Numbered from the stretch's first letter, positions 50,143 through 58,561 are shown. The stretch is DNA of 64,000 nt from Pelomonas baiyunensis (GCF_043555935.1 NZ_JBIGIB010000002.1:434001-498000), one strand, 5' to 3'. Program-made: numbers and translations. Notes: generated by a model not told the origin, from the letters alone.

Positions 50143-52953
50143 TCACTTGAGTGAGGCTAGCAGTTTTTTTGCGTCGTCAACGCTGCTCAGGCTGCGCGGC
50201 GACTGCAATGCCGCCTCCAACTCCACGCGGGCTTCGGCCGGCCGCTGTGCGCGGGCGAGTGCCGCGCCGAGGTGATATCGGATTTCACCGTCATTAGGTG
50301 CCCGCAGGCGGGCATCGCGCAAAAACTGCAGCGCGCGGTCGACGTTGTTGCCCTGAACGAGGTGGGCCCAGCCAGCCGTGTCGAGGTAGGTGGCGTTGCG
50401 ACTGTCAAGCTTCAGTGCGCGCTCTGCCGTGGCTACGGCCGCCGGGTCTTTCAGGGCGATCAGCACGTTGGCGAGGTTGTTAAGCGCGTCGGCCCGGTTG
50501 GGTTGCAGCTTGATCAGGGCTTCGTAATGGCGGCGCGCGGCGCCGAAGTCTTTGGCGCGCACATTCATTTCAGCCAGGCCACTCAACACGATGGCGTCGC
50601 CTGGCGAGCGCTTGAGCCAGGCGTCGCCCGCGTCAAGCGCCGGCTTGAGCTGGCCCTGGCTGGCCAGGGTCTTGATCCACTTGAGCAGGCTGGCGCCGGA
50701 TTTCTCGAGGTCGTGCGCTTGTTTGAAGGCGTCGACCGCGGCCATGCCCTGGCCCCGTGCCAGCGCCACGTCGCCCAGCAGCGTGTAGCCCAGGGGATTC
50801 TTGGGTGCGTTCTGAATGATCTGCCGCACGCGCTTTTCGGCCTTGGCCGGATCTCCCTGCGAGAGCTCCACGCTGGCAAGCAAGCCTTGGGCGGGCAGCG
50901 ACTCGGGCGTGCCGCTGAGGGCCTTGTCCAGGCTGTAGGCGGCGCCGGCGAGGTCGCTGACCAAGATCTGCTGACGCGCCACGTCGATGAGCTTCGGCGT
51001 GTCAAAGGCGGCGCGGCGCGATGCATTCGTGAGCGTGGCGCGGGCGCCGGCCGGGTCGCTGTTGGCGGCCTGGGCGGCGGCGTAGGCCTGCAAGGCTTCA
51101 ACGTCGTCCGGCGTTTTGGCCAGCAGGGTCTTGGCCGCTTCCACCGCGCGTGCCGGCTGGCCTTGGCGAAGCAGCCAGGCCACGAGGGCGAAGTTGGGGC
51201 GCGTGTCTCGCGGGCCGCTGGCGGCGGCGCTTTCCTCCAGCCATTTCAGCGCGTCGTCGTTCTTGCCCCAGAGCTCGTTGACCAGCGCCAACTCGAACAA
51301 GAGGTTCACGTTGCGCGGCTCGGTGCGCAGCAGCGTGCGCAGGCGGCGGTCGGCCTCGGCGTGGCGGCCGGCGAGGGCATCCAGCCGGGCCAGGCCCAAT
51401 TGGGCGTCCACCAGCTTCGGGTCCAGCTTGGCGACCTGTTCATAGGCGGCGCGGGCGCCGACGTAGTCTTTGGCCTGCGTCTTGGCAAAGGCCTGCACCA
51501 TCAGCACGGTGGGGTTGCTGGGTTGCGCTTTGGCCAAGGTGTCGGCCGTGGCCAGGGCCTTGTCCAGCTGGTTGTTGCGCAGGTGCACGGTGACCAGGGC
51601 CAGGCCCGCCGCGGTTTGGCGGGGGTCGGCCTTGTAGGCGCGGGCCAGCTCGTCGGCGCCGGTGGGCGCGTTGCCACTCTGAAGCAGCGAAAGACCCAGC
51701 ACCGTGCGGTACTGCGGCGAGTCTGCGGCTTTGAGGGCGTCTTGCATCAGCGCGGCGGCTTTGGCGTGCTTGCCCTGCCCCATGTAGGCCGAAGCGAGCA
51801 TCAGCAGGGCCTGGCCGTCGCCCGGGCGGGCCTTGACGTAGCCTTCCAGCAAGTCGGCCGCGCGGCCGACGTTGGGCTCGGCCAAGGCAATCTGCGCGAG
51901 CAACTTGTTGAGCGGGTTGCCGGCCTGTTGCTTCACGGCCAGTTCCAGGTAGGGCTTGGCCTTTTCCAGCTCGCCCAGCGTGAAGTGCGCCAGGCCGTTG
52001 AGCATCAGGAACTGCGGGCGGAAGCGGATGTTGGCCACCGGCACCGGGTCCAGCAGGTCGGTGATCTTCTTGAGCGCCGCCTTCATGGCGACGGCATTTC
52101 CGGCTCGCTCGGCCAGCACGGCGCGCAGGTAGGTGCCGCGCGGGTCGTTGGGCTTGAGCTTTTGCAGTTCGTCGAGTTCGGCCGCGGCGTCGGTGTCGCG
52201 GCCCAGGTCGATCAGCAGGCCCGCGCGGGCCAGGCGCGTCTCGGCATGCTGGGGCTGCACTTTGACGGCTTTGTCGTACTGTGCCAGCGCCTGGGCGATG
52301 TCGTTCATCGCGTGGTAGACCGAGGCCTTTTGGTACAGGGCCTCCACGTTTTGCGCGTCCAGCTTCAGGGCCTGGTCGGCCGCGGCCATGGCTTCGGGGA
52401 ACTGGCGGGCGCGCACGCGCAGCGGCACCTCGGCCACCCAGCTGCTGGCATCTTTGGGGTTGAGCGTGCGCGCCTCGGCGACGGTGGCCAGCGCGGTTTT
52501 GGCGTCGCCGGTGTCGGACTGCGCGACGGCGCGCTCCAGCAGCAGCGCTTGCTTGATGCCCACCGGCAGGCCGTTGGGCGCCAGGCGCGGGTCTTCGAGC
52601 ATTTGGGGTTGCTTGCCCTGCGCCATGAGTGCGGCGGCCAGACCCAGGGCCACCTCGGCACGGTCCACGCCCAGGCGGATGGCTTCGGCAAACGCCACTT
52701 CAGCAGCGCCCGGCTCGCTGTTGGCCAGCAGCGCTTTGCCGAGCAGCACGTGAACCGACAGCTGGGTTTTGTCGGCCTGCAGGGCGTTCTTGAGCTGGAT
52801 GATGGCCCCGCTGATGTCGCGCTTCTCGTAGCGCTGCAAGGCGTCTTCGTAGAACCGCGACGCCTTGGCCGCGTCTTGCGCCTGCGCCACCGGCGTGCCG
52901 GACATCAACAGGGCGGCCAGCAGGCCGGAGAGCAGGGCGGGGCGAGGGGTCAT
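50143..52953 (-). CDS. prsT: PEP-CTERM system TPR-repeat protein PrsT
   Basis: 936 residues. Signal peptide ends AQA|QD near residue 26; homologues are annotated as lipoproteins but no lipobox Cys is present here. The rest is about 20 tetratricopeptide repeats in the family order, starting SRFYEDALQRYEKRDISGAIIQLKNALQ and AAEVAFAEAIRLGVDRAEV, which are diagnostic of PrsT (TIGR02917). It acts in the periplasm with exosortase-linked polysaccharide/protein export. It lies directly upstream of the PEP-CTERM gene on the same strand, 156 bases from its start. Confidence 0.92.
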   Translation of the reverse strand: MTPRPALLSGLLAALLMSGTPVAQAQDAAKASRFYEDALQRYEKRDISGAIIQLKNALQADKTQLSVHVLLGKALLANSEPGAAEVAFAEAIRLGVDRAEVALGLAAALMAQGKQPQMLEDPRLAPNGLPVGIKQALLLERAVAQSDTGDAKTALATVAEARTLNPKDASSWVAEVPLRVRARQFPEAMAAADQALKLDAQNVEALYQKASVYHAMNDIAQALAQYDKAVKVQPQHAETRLARAGLLIDLGRDTDAAAELDELQKLKPNDPRGTYLRAVLAERAGNAVAMKAALKKITDLLDPVPVANIRFRPQFLMLNGLAHFTLGELEKAKPYLELAVKQQAGNPLNKLLAQIALAEPNVGRAADLLEGYVKARPGDGQALLMLASAYMGQGKHAKAAALMQDALKAADSPQYRTVLGLSLLQSGNAPTGADELARAYKADPRQTAAGLALVTVHLRNNQLDKALATADTLAKAQPSNPTVLMVQAFAKTQAKDYVGARAAYEQVAKLDPKLVDAQLGLARLDALAGRHAEADRRLRTLLRTEPRNVNLLFELALVNELWGKNDDALKWLEESAAASGPRDTRPNFALVAWLLRQGQPARAVEAAKTLLAKTPDDVEALQAYAAAQAANSDPAGARATLTNASRRAAFDTPKLIDVARQQILVSDLAGAAYSLDKALSGTPESLPAQGLLASVELSQGDPAKAEKRVRQIIQNAPKNPLGYTLLGDVALARGQGMAAVDAFKQAHDLEKSGASLLKWIKTLASQGQLKPALDAGDAWLKRSPGDAIVLSGLAEMNVRAKDFGAARRHYEALIKLQPNRADALNNLANVLIALKDPAAVATAERALKLDSRNATYLDTAGWAHLVQGNNVDRALQFLRDARLRAPNDGEIRYHLGAALARAQRPAEARVELEAALQSPRSLSSVDDAKKLLASLK

Positions 52954-53022
52954 TGAGGCGGGCCGGCGGCAAACGAAGGGCGCCGGATTCTTGCAGATGG
53001 CCCCGCGCTGTGGGCGCCGGCC

Positions 53023-53685
53023 TCAGTAGCGCAGGTCAAGGGTCATGACGTCGTTCTCGCGGCGCATCTGAAATCGCGTCAAGAAGCTGTTGCCCAGCAG
53101 CACCTGCGGCATGGCACCGGGCACCACGATGGCCTCCACGTTGCGAAGTTCCACGTCGCCGATGCGGACGGTGGCCAGTTGCACGCCGTAAGCCGCTGCG
53201 ATGCCATTCGCCGTTTGCGTGGCCACGCGGCGGCCGGTCTGGTACTTGAGCCCCAGGCGATCGGCCTCGCCTTGGCTGAGCGCGACGAACGTGGCGCCGG
53301 TGTCCACCATGAACTGTGTCGCCCGGCCGTTGATCGCGCCCGTGCTGGTGAAGTGGCCGCCTGAGCCCATGGGCAGCACGATCTGCCGGCCAGCCGTACT
53401 TGCATTGGGTGCCAGGCGGGCGGGGGCCGCGCCGAGCGTCAATTCAAGTCGCTGGCCGCCCAACTCGACCGTGGCACGGCCATCGTCCAGCGCCAGCAGC
53501 TTCACGCCTTGCGCGGAGCCGCCGACCTGCACCGTACGCGGCTCACCGTCGATCAGCAGCAGGGCGCTGCGCGCGCCCATCGTGCCTTGCAACTGCACAC
53601 GGGTGGCAGACGCTTGCGCCAGCGCGCCGGTCCAGGGCGCGCATGCGGCGAGCAGCGCCAACGCAGCCAGTGGGCGGCGCAGCAT
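53023..53685 (-). CDS. retropepsin-like aspartic protease (TIGR02281 type)
   Basis: 220 residues. N-terminal leader LALLAACAPW contains a possible lipobox (Cys15). An alternative cleavage is LAQ|AS. The catalytic sequence is MVDTGATFVALS with Asp128, a single DTG as in clan AA proteins that work as dimers, followed by LGLKYQTGRR and LLGNSFLTRF as flap/second-motif regions. Periplasmic or membrane-bound. The start overlaps the yajQ stop by one base and prsT follows 69 bases later. A role in processing PEP-CTERM or envelope proteins is inference. Confidence 0.88.
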   Translation of the reverse strand: MLRRPLAALALLAACAPWTGALAQASATRVQLQGTMGARSALLLIDGEPRTVQVGGSAQGVKLLALDDGRATVELGGQRLELTLGAAPARLAPNASTAGRQIVLPMGSGGHFTSTGAINGRATQFMVDTGATFVALSQGEADRLGLKYQTGRRVATQTANGIAAAYGVQLATVRIGDVELRNVEAIVVPGAMPQVLLGNSFLTRFQMRRENDVMTLDLRY

Positions 53686-54173
53686 CAGTCGCGGAAGTTG
53701 GTGTAGTTCAGCGGCGTGTCGGGGAAGGACTTGCGCAGGTGGTTGATGCCGGTCTGCAGATCGTCGCGGTTCTTGCCGGTCACGCGCACCACGTCGCCTT
53801 GGATGCTGGCTTGCACCTTGAGCTTGCTTTCCTTGATGGCCGTCACGATCTTCTTGGCCAGCGGCGCGTCGATGCCTTCCTTGATCTTGTAGACCTGGCG
53901 CACCTTGTCGCCGCCGAGCTTTTCGATCTTTTCCTGCTTGTCCAGGAAGCTGATCAGCACGTCTTGCTTGGTGAGCTTGCCGTACAGCACGGTCTCGATC
54001 TGTTCGAGTTGGAACTCGCTGTCGCCTGTGGCGTGGATTTCCTTGTCCTTCAGTTCGACCTTGGCACCGGTGCCTTTGAAGTCGAAGCGGGTGCCGATCT
54101 CTTTGATGGCGTTGTCCACCCCATTGCGGATTTTCACGTGGTCGGGTTCGAGGACGGCGTCAAAGCTGGGCAT
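53685..54173 (-). CDS. yajQ: YajQ family cyclic-di-GMP-binding protein
   Basis: 162 residues from ATG 54171-54173, the normal YajQ length. Two ferredoxin-like halves: MPSFDAVLEPDHVKIRNGVDNA, TRFDFKGTGAKVELKDKEI and the C-terminal KVQASIQGDVVRVTGKNRDDLQ with LNYTNFRD. In Xanthomonas the homologue binds c-di-GMP and works with a transcription factor. It is 40 bases from the divergent murB. It may share an operon with the protease and prsT. Confidence 0.95.
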   Translation of the reverse strand: MPSFDAVLEPDHVKIRNGVDNAIKEIGTRFDFKGTGAKVELKDKEIHATGDSEFQLEQIETVLYGKLTKQDVLISFLDKQEKIEKLGGDKVRQVYKIKEGIDAPLAKKIVTAIKESKLKVQASIQGDVVRVTGKNRDDLQTGINHLRKSFPDTPLNYTNFRD

Positions 54174-54213
54174 GGCAAATCTTGGGAGAGGTTGAATCAG
54201 CGAAAATTTTCCC

Positions 54214-55293
54214 ATGCCCGCATCCCCGCTGTCCGCTGAGTCTTCAGCCCCCGACACCTCCGGCCTCGTCATCGAGGCTGGCGTGAACCTCAAGCCCTAC
54301 AACACCTTCGGCCTGCCGGCCGTGGCGCAACGCCTGGTGCGCATCCGCGAAGCCGCCGATGTGCGGCGCGTGGTGGACCACCCCGAGCTGGGCCGTGCGC
54401 CCAAGTTCGTGCTCGGGGGCGGCAGCAACCTGGTGCTGACCCGGGACGTCGACGCCGTGGTGTTGAAAGTGGAAATTCAGGGCATCCGCTTGCTGGAGAC
54501 CCGAGAGGACGCCTGGATCGTGGAGGCCGGTGCCGGCGTGGCCTGGCACGACCTGGTGTGCTGGACGCTGGACCATGGCTACCCCGGCTTGGAGAACATG
54601 GCGCTGATTCCCGGCACGGTGGGTGCTGCGCCGGTGCAAAACATTGGCGCCTACGGCATTGAAGTGAAGGACCGCCTGGAAGCGGTGGAGGTGATGGACC
54701 TCATCACTGGCCGGCCGGCGCTGTTGCCGGCCGATGTGTGCCGGTTCGGCTACCGCGACAGCGTGTTCAAGCACAGCGATTTCGGCGGGCTGGCGGGCAA
54801 GAGCGTCATCACCCGCGTGCGGTTCCGCCTGCCGCGGCCGTGGCAGCCGGTGCTGGGCTACCTGGAAATCGAGCGCAAGATGGCTGAAACGGGCATCACG
54901 CAGCCTGATGCGCGACAGATTTTTGACTGGATCGTGGCCGTGCGCCGGGCCAAGCTGCCGGACCCCAAGGTCATTGGCAACGCGGGCAGCTTCTTCAAGA
55001 ATCCGGTGGTGTCGGCCGAGCAGTGCAAGGACATCATCGGCCGCGACCCGGGCATCGTGCACTACCCCATGCCGGACGGCAGCGTGAAGCTGGCGGCCGG
55101 CTGGATGATCGATGCCTGTGGCTGGAAGGGCAAAACGGTGGGGGGTGCTGCGGTGTACGACAAGCAGGCCCTGGTGCTGGTCAACAAGGCCGATGCGCGA
55201 GGAGCAGAAGTGGTGACGTTGGCTCGGGCGATTCAGGAAAGTGTCTACGGGCGGTTCGGCATCCGTTTGGAGCCGGAACCGGTGGTGCTGTGA
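54214..55293 (+). CDS. murB: UDP-N-acetylenolpyruvoylglucosamine reductase
   Basis: 359 residues. FAD-binding domain with VLGGGSNLVLTRD and PGTVGAAPVQNIGAYGIE, active-site GYRDSVFK and the catalytic Ser in NAGSFFKNP, C-terminal RLEPEPVVL, all as in type I MurB. It reduces UDP-GlcNAc-enolpyruvate to UDP-MurNAc in peptidoglycan synthesis. Its last base pair overlaps the next ATG (TGATG), so the DNA ligase gene is translated by re-initiation. Confidence 0.96.
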   Translation: MPASPLSAESSAPDTSGLVIEAGVNLKPYNTFGLPAVAQRLVRIREAADVRRVVDHPELGRAPKFVLGGGSNLVLTRDVDAVVLKVEIQGIRLLETREDAWIVEAGAGVAWHDLVCWTLDHGYPGLENMALIPGTVGAAPVQNIGAYGIEVKDRLEAVEVMDLITGRPALLPADVCRFGYRDSVFKHSDFGGLAGKSVITRVRFRLPRPWQPVLGYLEIERKMAETGITQPDARQIFDWIVAVRRAKLPDPKVIGNAGSFFKNPVVSAEQCKDIIGRDPGIVHYPMPDGSVKLAAGWMIDACGWKGKTVGGAAVYDKQALVLVNKADARGAEVVTLARAIQESVYGRFGIRLEPEPVVL

Positions 55294-56108
55294 TGCTGCG
55301 CCGGCGAACCCTGCTGGCCGTGTTGGGCGCAGCCGGGGCGCCGGCGTGGGCGCTGGAGCCCTTGCTGGCCCGCAATGCGCCAGCCCGATTGGACCCGCGG
55401 CCTTACCTCGTCAGCGAAAAGCTCGACGGCGTGCGGGCGCTGTGGGACGGGCAGCGGCTCACGTTCCGCAGCGGGCGCCCGGTGTCGGCGCCGGCGTGGT
55501 TCCTGGCCGCACTCCCCCAGGAGGCGCTGGACGGCGAGTTGTGGATGGGGCGCCGCAGTTTCGATGCGCTGTCGGCCGCCGTGCGGCGTCAGGAGCCAGT
55601 GGACGCGGAATGGCGGCAGATTCGCTACTGCGTATTTGAACTGCCAGCGGGCGCAGGGCGGTTCGAGGAGCGCGCCACACGGTTGCAGACGTTCGCCAAT
55701 GCCGTGATCCAGCCGGTTCAGCACCTGAGGCTGGATTCACCCGCCGCCTTGCAGGCGCACCTGCAAGCCATGGTGGCGCAGGGGGGAGAAGGCCTGATGC
55801 TGCACCACGCCGACGCGCCGCTGGCCACCGGCCGCAGCGATTGGTTGCTCAAGTTGAAACCTCAGGCGGATGCTGAGGCGACCGTGGTGGGGGTGGAACC
55901 GGGCCAGGGGCGCCTGGCCGGACTCATGGGCGCTTTGCTGGTGGAAACGCCGGAAGGCGTGCGGTTCCGGCTGGGCACCGGGTTCAGCGACGCGCTTCGC
56001 CGCAACCCGCCGGCGGTGGGCAGCCGGGTCACCTACCGCTACCGCGACGTCACACCGGCCGGCAAACCGCGGTTCGCGAGTTTCCTGCGCGTGGCCGACG
56101 ATTTCTGA
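55293..56108 (+). CDS. minimal ATP-dependent DNA ligase with signal peptide (Lig E type)
   Basis: 271 residues. A Sec-type leader (MLRRRTLLAVLGAAGAPAWA, cleavage after 20) precedes motif I SEKLDGVRA with the AMP-accepting Lys43, motif III DGELW (80-84), motif IV GEGLMLH and motif V LLKLKPQADAEATVVG. Then comes a short OB domain ending PRFASFLRV. Minimal ligases with a periplasmic leader are the Lig E family. ATP is scarce in the periplasm, so the in vivo cofactor supply is a puzzle. Co-translated with murB. A link with ComEC (same window) in DNA uptake is inference. Confidence 0.9.
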   Translation: MLRRRTLLAVLGAAGAPAWALEPLLARNAPARLDPRPYLVSEKLDGVRALWDGQRLTFRSGRPVSAPAWFLAALPQEALDGELWMGRRSFDALSAAVRRQEPVDAEWRQIRYCVFELPAGAGRFEERATRLQTFANAVIQPVQHLRLDSPAALQAHLQAMVAQGGEGLMLHHADAPLATGRSDWLLKLKPQADAEATVVGVEPGQGRLAGLMGALLVETPEGVRFRLGTGFSDALRRNPPAVGSRVTYRYRDVTPAGKPRFASFLRVADDF

Positions 56109-56113
56109 CGGAA

Positions 56114-56132
56114 CGCCGCGCTGGGCGCGGCG
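56114..56132. terminator. short GC hairpin between ligase and micro-ORF
   Basis: CGCCGCGC, loop TGG, GCGCGGCG: 8-bp stem between the convergent ligase (plus) and micro-ORF (minus) stops. Only TT follows on the minus strand, so it is a weak candidate. Confidence 0.4.
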
Positions 56133-56138
56133 CCTGAC

Positions 56139-56219
56139 TCACAGCCAGCGCAGCAGGCGTTCCAGCCAGCGGGGCAGCGGCGGGTTGGGGATGTAGTTCT
56201 GGCGGTACTGGCTGTGCAT
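56139..56219 (-). CDS. 26-residue SOS-controlled microprotein (new)
   Basis: ATG 56217-56219 to TGA 56139-56141, 26 residues. SD GAGGAG is seven bases before the ATG. It has a near-consensus promoter (TTGGCA, 18 bases, TATAAA) and a perfect LexA box over the -10. All codons but one (GAA) end in G or C, as in real genes here. The N-terminal half is polar (MHSQYRQN), a Pro-rich middle follows (PNPPLP), and the end RWLERLLRWL is a basic amphipathic helix with two Trp. The helix is too short to span a membrane. It recalls SOS-induced small toxins or division inhibitors such as TisB only by regulation and size. No homology is claimed. Confidence 0.7.
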   Translation of the reverse strand: MHSQYRQNYIPNPPLPRWLERLLRWL

Positions 56220-56238
56220 GGCAGGGCTCCTCAACGAA

Positions 56239-56258
56239 TACTGTGCATTTATACAGTA
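56239..56258. promoter_or_regulatory. LexA (SOS) box
   Basis: TACTGTGCATTTATACAGTA contains CTGT-N8-ACAG, the exact LexA consensus, and the symmetry extends to AATACTGT/ACAGTATT (8-bp arms, 56237-56260). It overlaps the minus-strand -10 TATAAA (56248-56253) of the micro-ORF promoter. No plus-strand gene starts downstream, since argG reads the other way. Confidence 0.85.
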
Positions 56259-56277
56259 TTTGCTTCTGGTCTGCCAA
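56248..56277 (-). promoter_or_regulatory. sigma-70 promoter of the micro-ORF
   Basis: Minus strand: -35 TTGGCA (56272-56277), 18-base spacer, -10 TATAAA (56248-56253). Each matches five of six consensus bases. Start of transcription near 56241 gives a leader of about 22 bases to the ATG. The -35 begins 24 bases past the argG stop. Confidence 0.75.
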
Positions 56278-56300
56278 GTGCCTGTTTGCCGGTTGAACCC

Positions 56301-57617
56301 TTACTCCAGGCGCGGCAGGCCGCCGCCGGACAGCAGGCCGGTGCCGGTGTAGATGCCCAGCTTGCTGCGGGTGTCGGTGATGTCGAGGTTGCGCATGGTC
56401 AGCTGGCCGATGCGGTCGGCCGGGCTGAAGGGTGCGTCTTCCACCTTTTCCATGGACAGGCGCTCGGGCGCGTAGGTCAGATTGGGGCTCCGGGTGTCCA
56501 GCAGCGAGTAGTCGTTGCCACGTCGCAGTTCCAGGGCCACTTCGCCGGTCACGGCGCGGGCCACCCAGCGCTGGGCGGCTTCGCGCAGCATGATGGCTTG
56601 CGGGTCGAACCAGCGGCCTTGGTACAGCAGACGGCCGAGCTTCATGCCGTTGATGCGGTACTGCTCGATGGTGTCTTCGTTGTGGATGCCGGTGACCAGG
56701 CGCTCGTAGGCGATGTGCAGCAGTGCCAGGCCGGGGGCTTCGTAGATGCCGCGGCTCTTGGCTTCGATGATGCGGTTTTCGATCTGGTCGCTCATGCCCA
56801 GGCCGTGGCGGCCGCCAATCTTGTTGGCTTCGGCCAGCAGGGCCACCGGGTCACGGTACTCGACGCCGTTGAGCGCCACCGGCACGCCTTCTTCGAAGCG
56901 CACCGTCACCTCTTCGGCCTGGATGGCGACGTCTTCACGCCAGAACGCCACGCCCATGATGGGGTTCACGATCTTGATGCCGCTGTTCAGGTGCTCCAGG
57001 TCCTTGGCCTCGTGCGTGGCGCCCAGCATGTTGGAGTCGGTCGAGTAGGCCTTCTCGGCGCTCATCTTGTAGGCGAAGCCGTTGGCGGTCATGAAGGCCG
57101 ACATCTCGGCGCGGCCGCCCAACTCGTCGATGAAGGTTTGGTCCAGCCAGGGCTTGTAGATCTTCAGCGACGGGTTGGTCAGCAGACCGTAGCGGTAGAA
57201 ACGCTCGATGTCGTTGCCCTTGAAGGTCGAGCCGTCGCCCCAGATGTTCACGCCGTCGGCCTGCATGGCGGCCACCAGCATGGTGCCGGTCACGGCGCGG
57301 CCGATGGGCGTGGTGTTGAAGTAGGTCACGCCGGCCGTGCTGATGTGGAAGGCGCCGGCCTGCAGCGCGGCAATGCCTTCGTGCACCAGCTGGGCGCGGC
57401 AGTCCACCAGCACGGCTTTTTCAGCGCCGTACAGCATGGCCTTGCGCGGGATCTCGTCGTAGTCCGGCTCGTCGGGCTGGCCCAGGTTGGCCGTGTAGGC
57501 GTAGGGCAGGGCGCCCTTCTTCTTCATCCAGTGCAGCGCGGCCGAGGTGTCGAGGCCGCCGGAGAAGGCGATGCCGACCTTTTGGCCGACCGGAACGGAT
57601 TGCAGGATGGTGGACAT
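56301..57617 (-). CDS. argG: argininosuccinate synthase
   Basis: 438 residues from ATG 57615-57617; a longer frame from 57653 adds 12 non-family residues. PP-loop ATP-binding motif AFSGGLDTSAALHWM, then the citrulline/aspartate-binding stretch SFHISTAGVTYFNTTPIG-like and GTMLVAAMQADGVNIWGDGSTFKGNDIERF. Length matches the longer ArgG subgroup of beta- and gammaproteobacteria. It joins citrulline and aspartate in arginine synthesis. It follows yaeQ and a GNAT gene on the same strand with a 14-base gap. Confidence 0.97.
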   Translation of the reverse strand: MSTILQSVPVGQKVGIAFSGGLDTSAALHWMKKKGALPYAYTANLGQPDEPDYDEIPRKAMLYGAEKAVLVDCRAQLVHEGIAALQAGAFHISTAGVTYFNTTPIGRAVTGTMLVAAMQADGVNIWGDGSTFKGNDIERFYRYGLLTNPSLKIYKPWLDQTFIDELGGRAEMSAFMTANGFAYKMSAEKAYSTDSNMLGATHEAKDLEHLNSGIKIVNPIMGVAFWREDVAIQAEEVTVRFEEGVPVALNGVEYRDPVALLAEANKIGGRHGLGMSDQIENRIIEAKSRGIYEAPGLALLHIAYERLVTGIHNEDTIEQYRINGMKLGRLLYQGRWFDPQAIMLREAAQRWVARAVTGEVALELRRGNDYSLLDTRSPNLTYAPERLSMEKVEDAPFSPADRIGQLTMRNLDITDTRSKLGIYTGTGLLSGGGLPRLE

Positions 57618-57631
57618 GGAGAGTCTCTTCT

Positions 57632-57898
57632 TCAGGCGAGGAGGGTTTGCCACTCGGGGTGGCGCTGGATGTAGAGGTGAACGTAGCTGCAGGCGGGCAC
57701 GACCTTCAGGCCCTGATCGCGGGCCCAGACCAGGCCGGCCTGCACCAGCTGCGCGGCCAGGCCTTGACCGCGGTAGGCATCGGGCACGCCGGTTTGGGTG
57801 AAGGTGATGCGGTCACCGCCACGGTGGTAGTCCAGCACGCTGACCGGGGTGGTGGGCAGCGTGAAGCGCTGGCGATCCGGCTCGTGCTGCGGGGTCAT
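57632..57898 (-). CDS. small GNAT-like acetyltransferase (YjdJ type)
   Basis: 88 residues from ATG 57896-57898. One short acetyltransferase core: FTQTGVPDAYRGQGLAAQLVQAGLVWARDQGLKVVPACSYV contains the R-G-Q-G-L-A pyrophosphate loop and the C-S-Y motif of the YjdJ/GCN5-like small proteins. Catalytic partner and substrate unknown. It overlaps yaeQ by four bases and is 14 bases before argG, so the three genes are one operon. Confidence 0.88.
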   Translation of the reverse strand: MTPQHEPDRQRFTLPTTPVSVLDYHRGGDRITFTQTGVPDAYRGQGLAAQLVQAGLVWARDQGLKVVPACSYVHLYIQRHPEWQTLLA

Positions 57899-58455
57899 GC
57901 GCTGGCGACCTTCAACGCGACCGGGTGGATCTCCACGTTGGCCGTGGCGGTGGACACGTAGACGCTGCCGTCCTGGATGCTGATCTGCAGCTGCATGCTG
58001 CGCTCGGCCAGTTGGGCCAGGGCTTGCGACTGGTCGGCCGGGATTTGCCAGACGGTCAGCTTGGGCGCGCGAGTGAGCTTGTTTTCCAGGTTGCGCCACC
58101 AGACATCGGTGCTGGATGCGAAGCTGTACACGCTGACGCGCTCGCTGCGGCCGTGGGCCTTCATCAGGCGGCGGTCGTCAGGCTGGCCGAGGTCGATCCA
58201 ATGCACCACGTCGCCGGTGAGGTCCAGCTGCCAGAGGTCGGGTTCGTCCACGTCGGACAGGCCTTTGGTGAACTCCAGCCGGCCGCGCAGGTCGTCGGCC
58301 GGCACGTTCAGCGCGAACGCCAGCACGCGAATCATCAACCGCTCCTCGGTTTCGCTGGGGTGACAGGCGAGGGTGAGGTTGTGGTCGCCGTAGACATGGC
58401 GATCCATGTCGGCGATCTGCAGTTGGGCTTTGTAGATGGTGGCTTTGAGCGCCAT
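57895..58455 (-). CDS. yaeQ: YaeQ family protein
   Basis: 186 residues. MALKATIYKAQLQIADMDRHVYGDHNLTLACHPSETEERLMIRVLAFAL and EPDLWQLDLTGDVVHWIDLGQPDDRRLMKA are unmistakable YaeQ segments. The fold is PD-(D/E)XK nuclease-like, but activity is unproven. Homologues have been reported to replace RfaH defects only indirectly. First gene of the minus-strand operon; divergent from the secreted coiled-coil gene at 58562. Confidence 0.95.
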   Translation of the reverse strand: MALKATIYKAQLQIADMDRHVYGDHNLTLACHPSETEERLMIRVLAFALNVPADDLRGRLEFTKGLSDVDEPDLWQLDLTGDVVHWIDLGQPDDRRLMKAHGRSERVSVYSFASSTDVWWRNLENKLTRAPKLTVWQIPADQSQALAQLAERSMQLQISIQDGSVYVSTATANVEIHPVALKVASA

Positions 58456-58561
58456 GAAGCTGGGGAGACTGAGGGCAGCCCGCCATTATCGCGGTGAAGC
58501 CTCGTGGCATGATTCCGGCTTCAGCTTCTGAACCTTCGCAACCCCGCGTTGCGCGCTCGCC

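Noticed and set aside
50272..52956. 894-codon plus-strand ORF opposite prsT
   Set aside because: Antisense shadow; its repeats simply mirror the TPR periodicity of PrsT.
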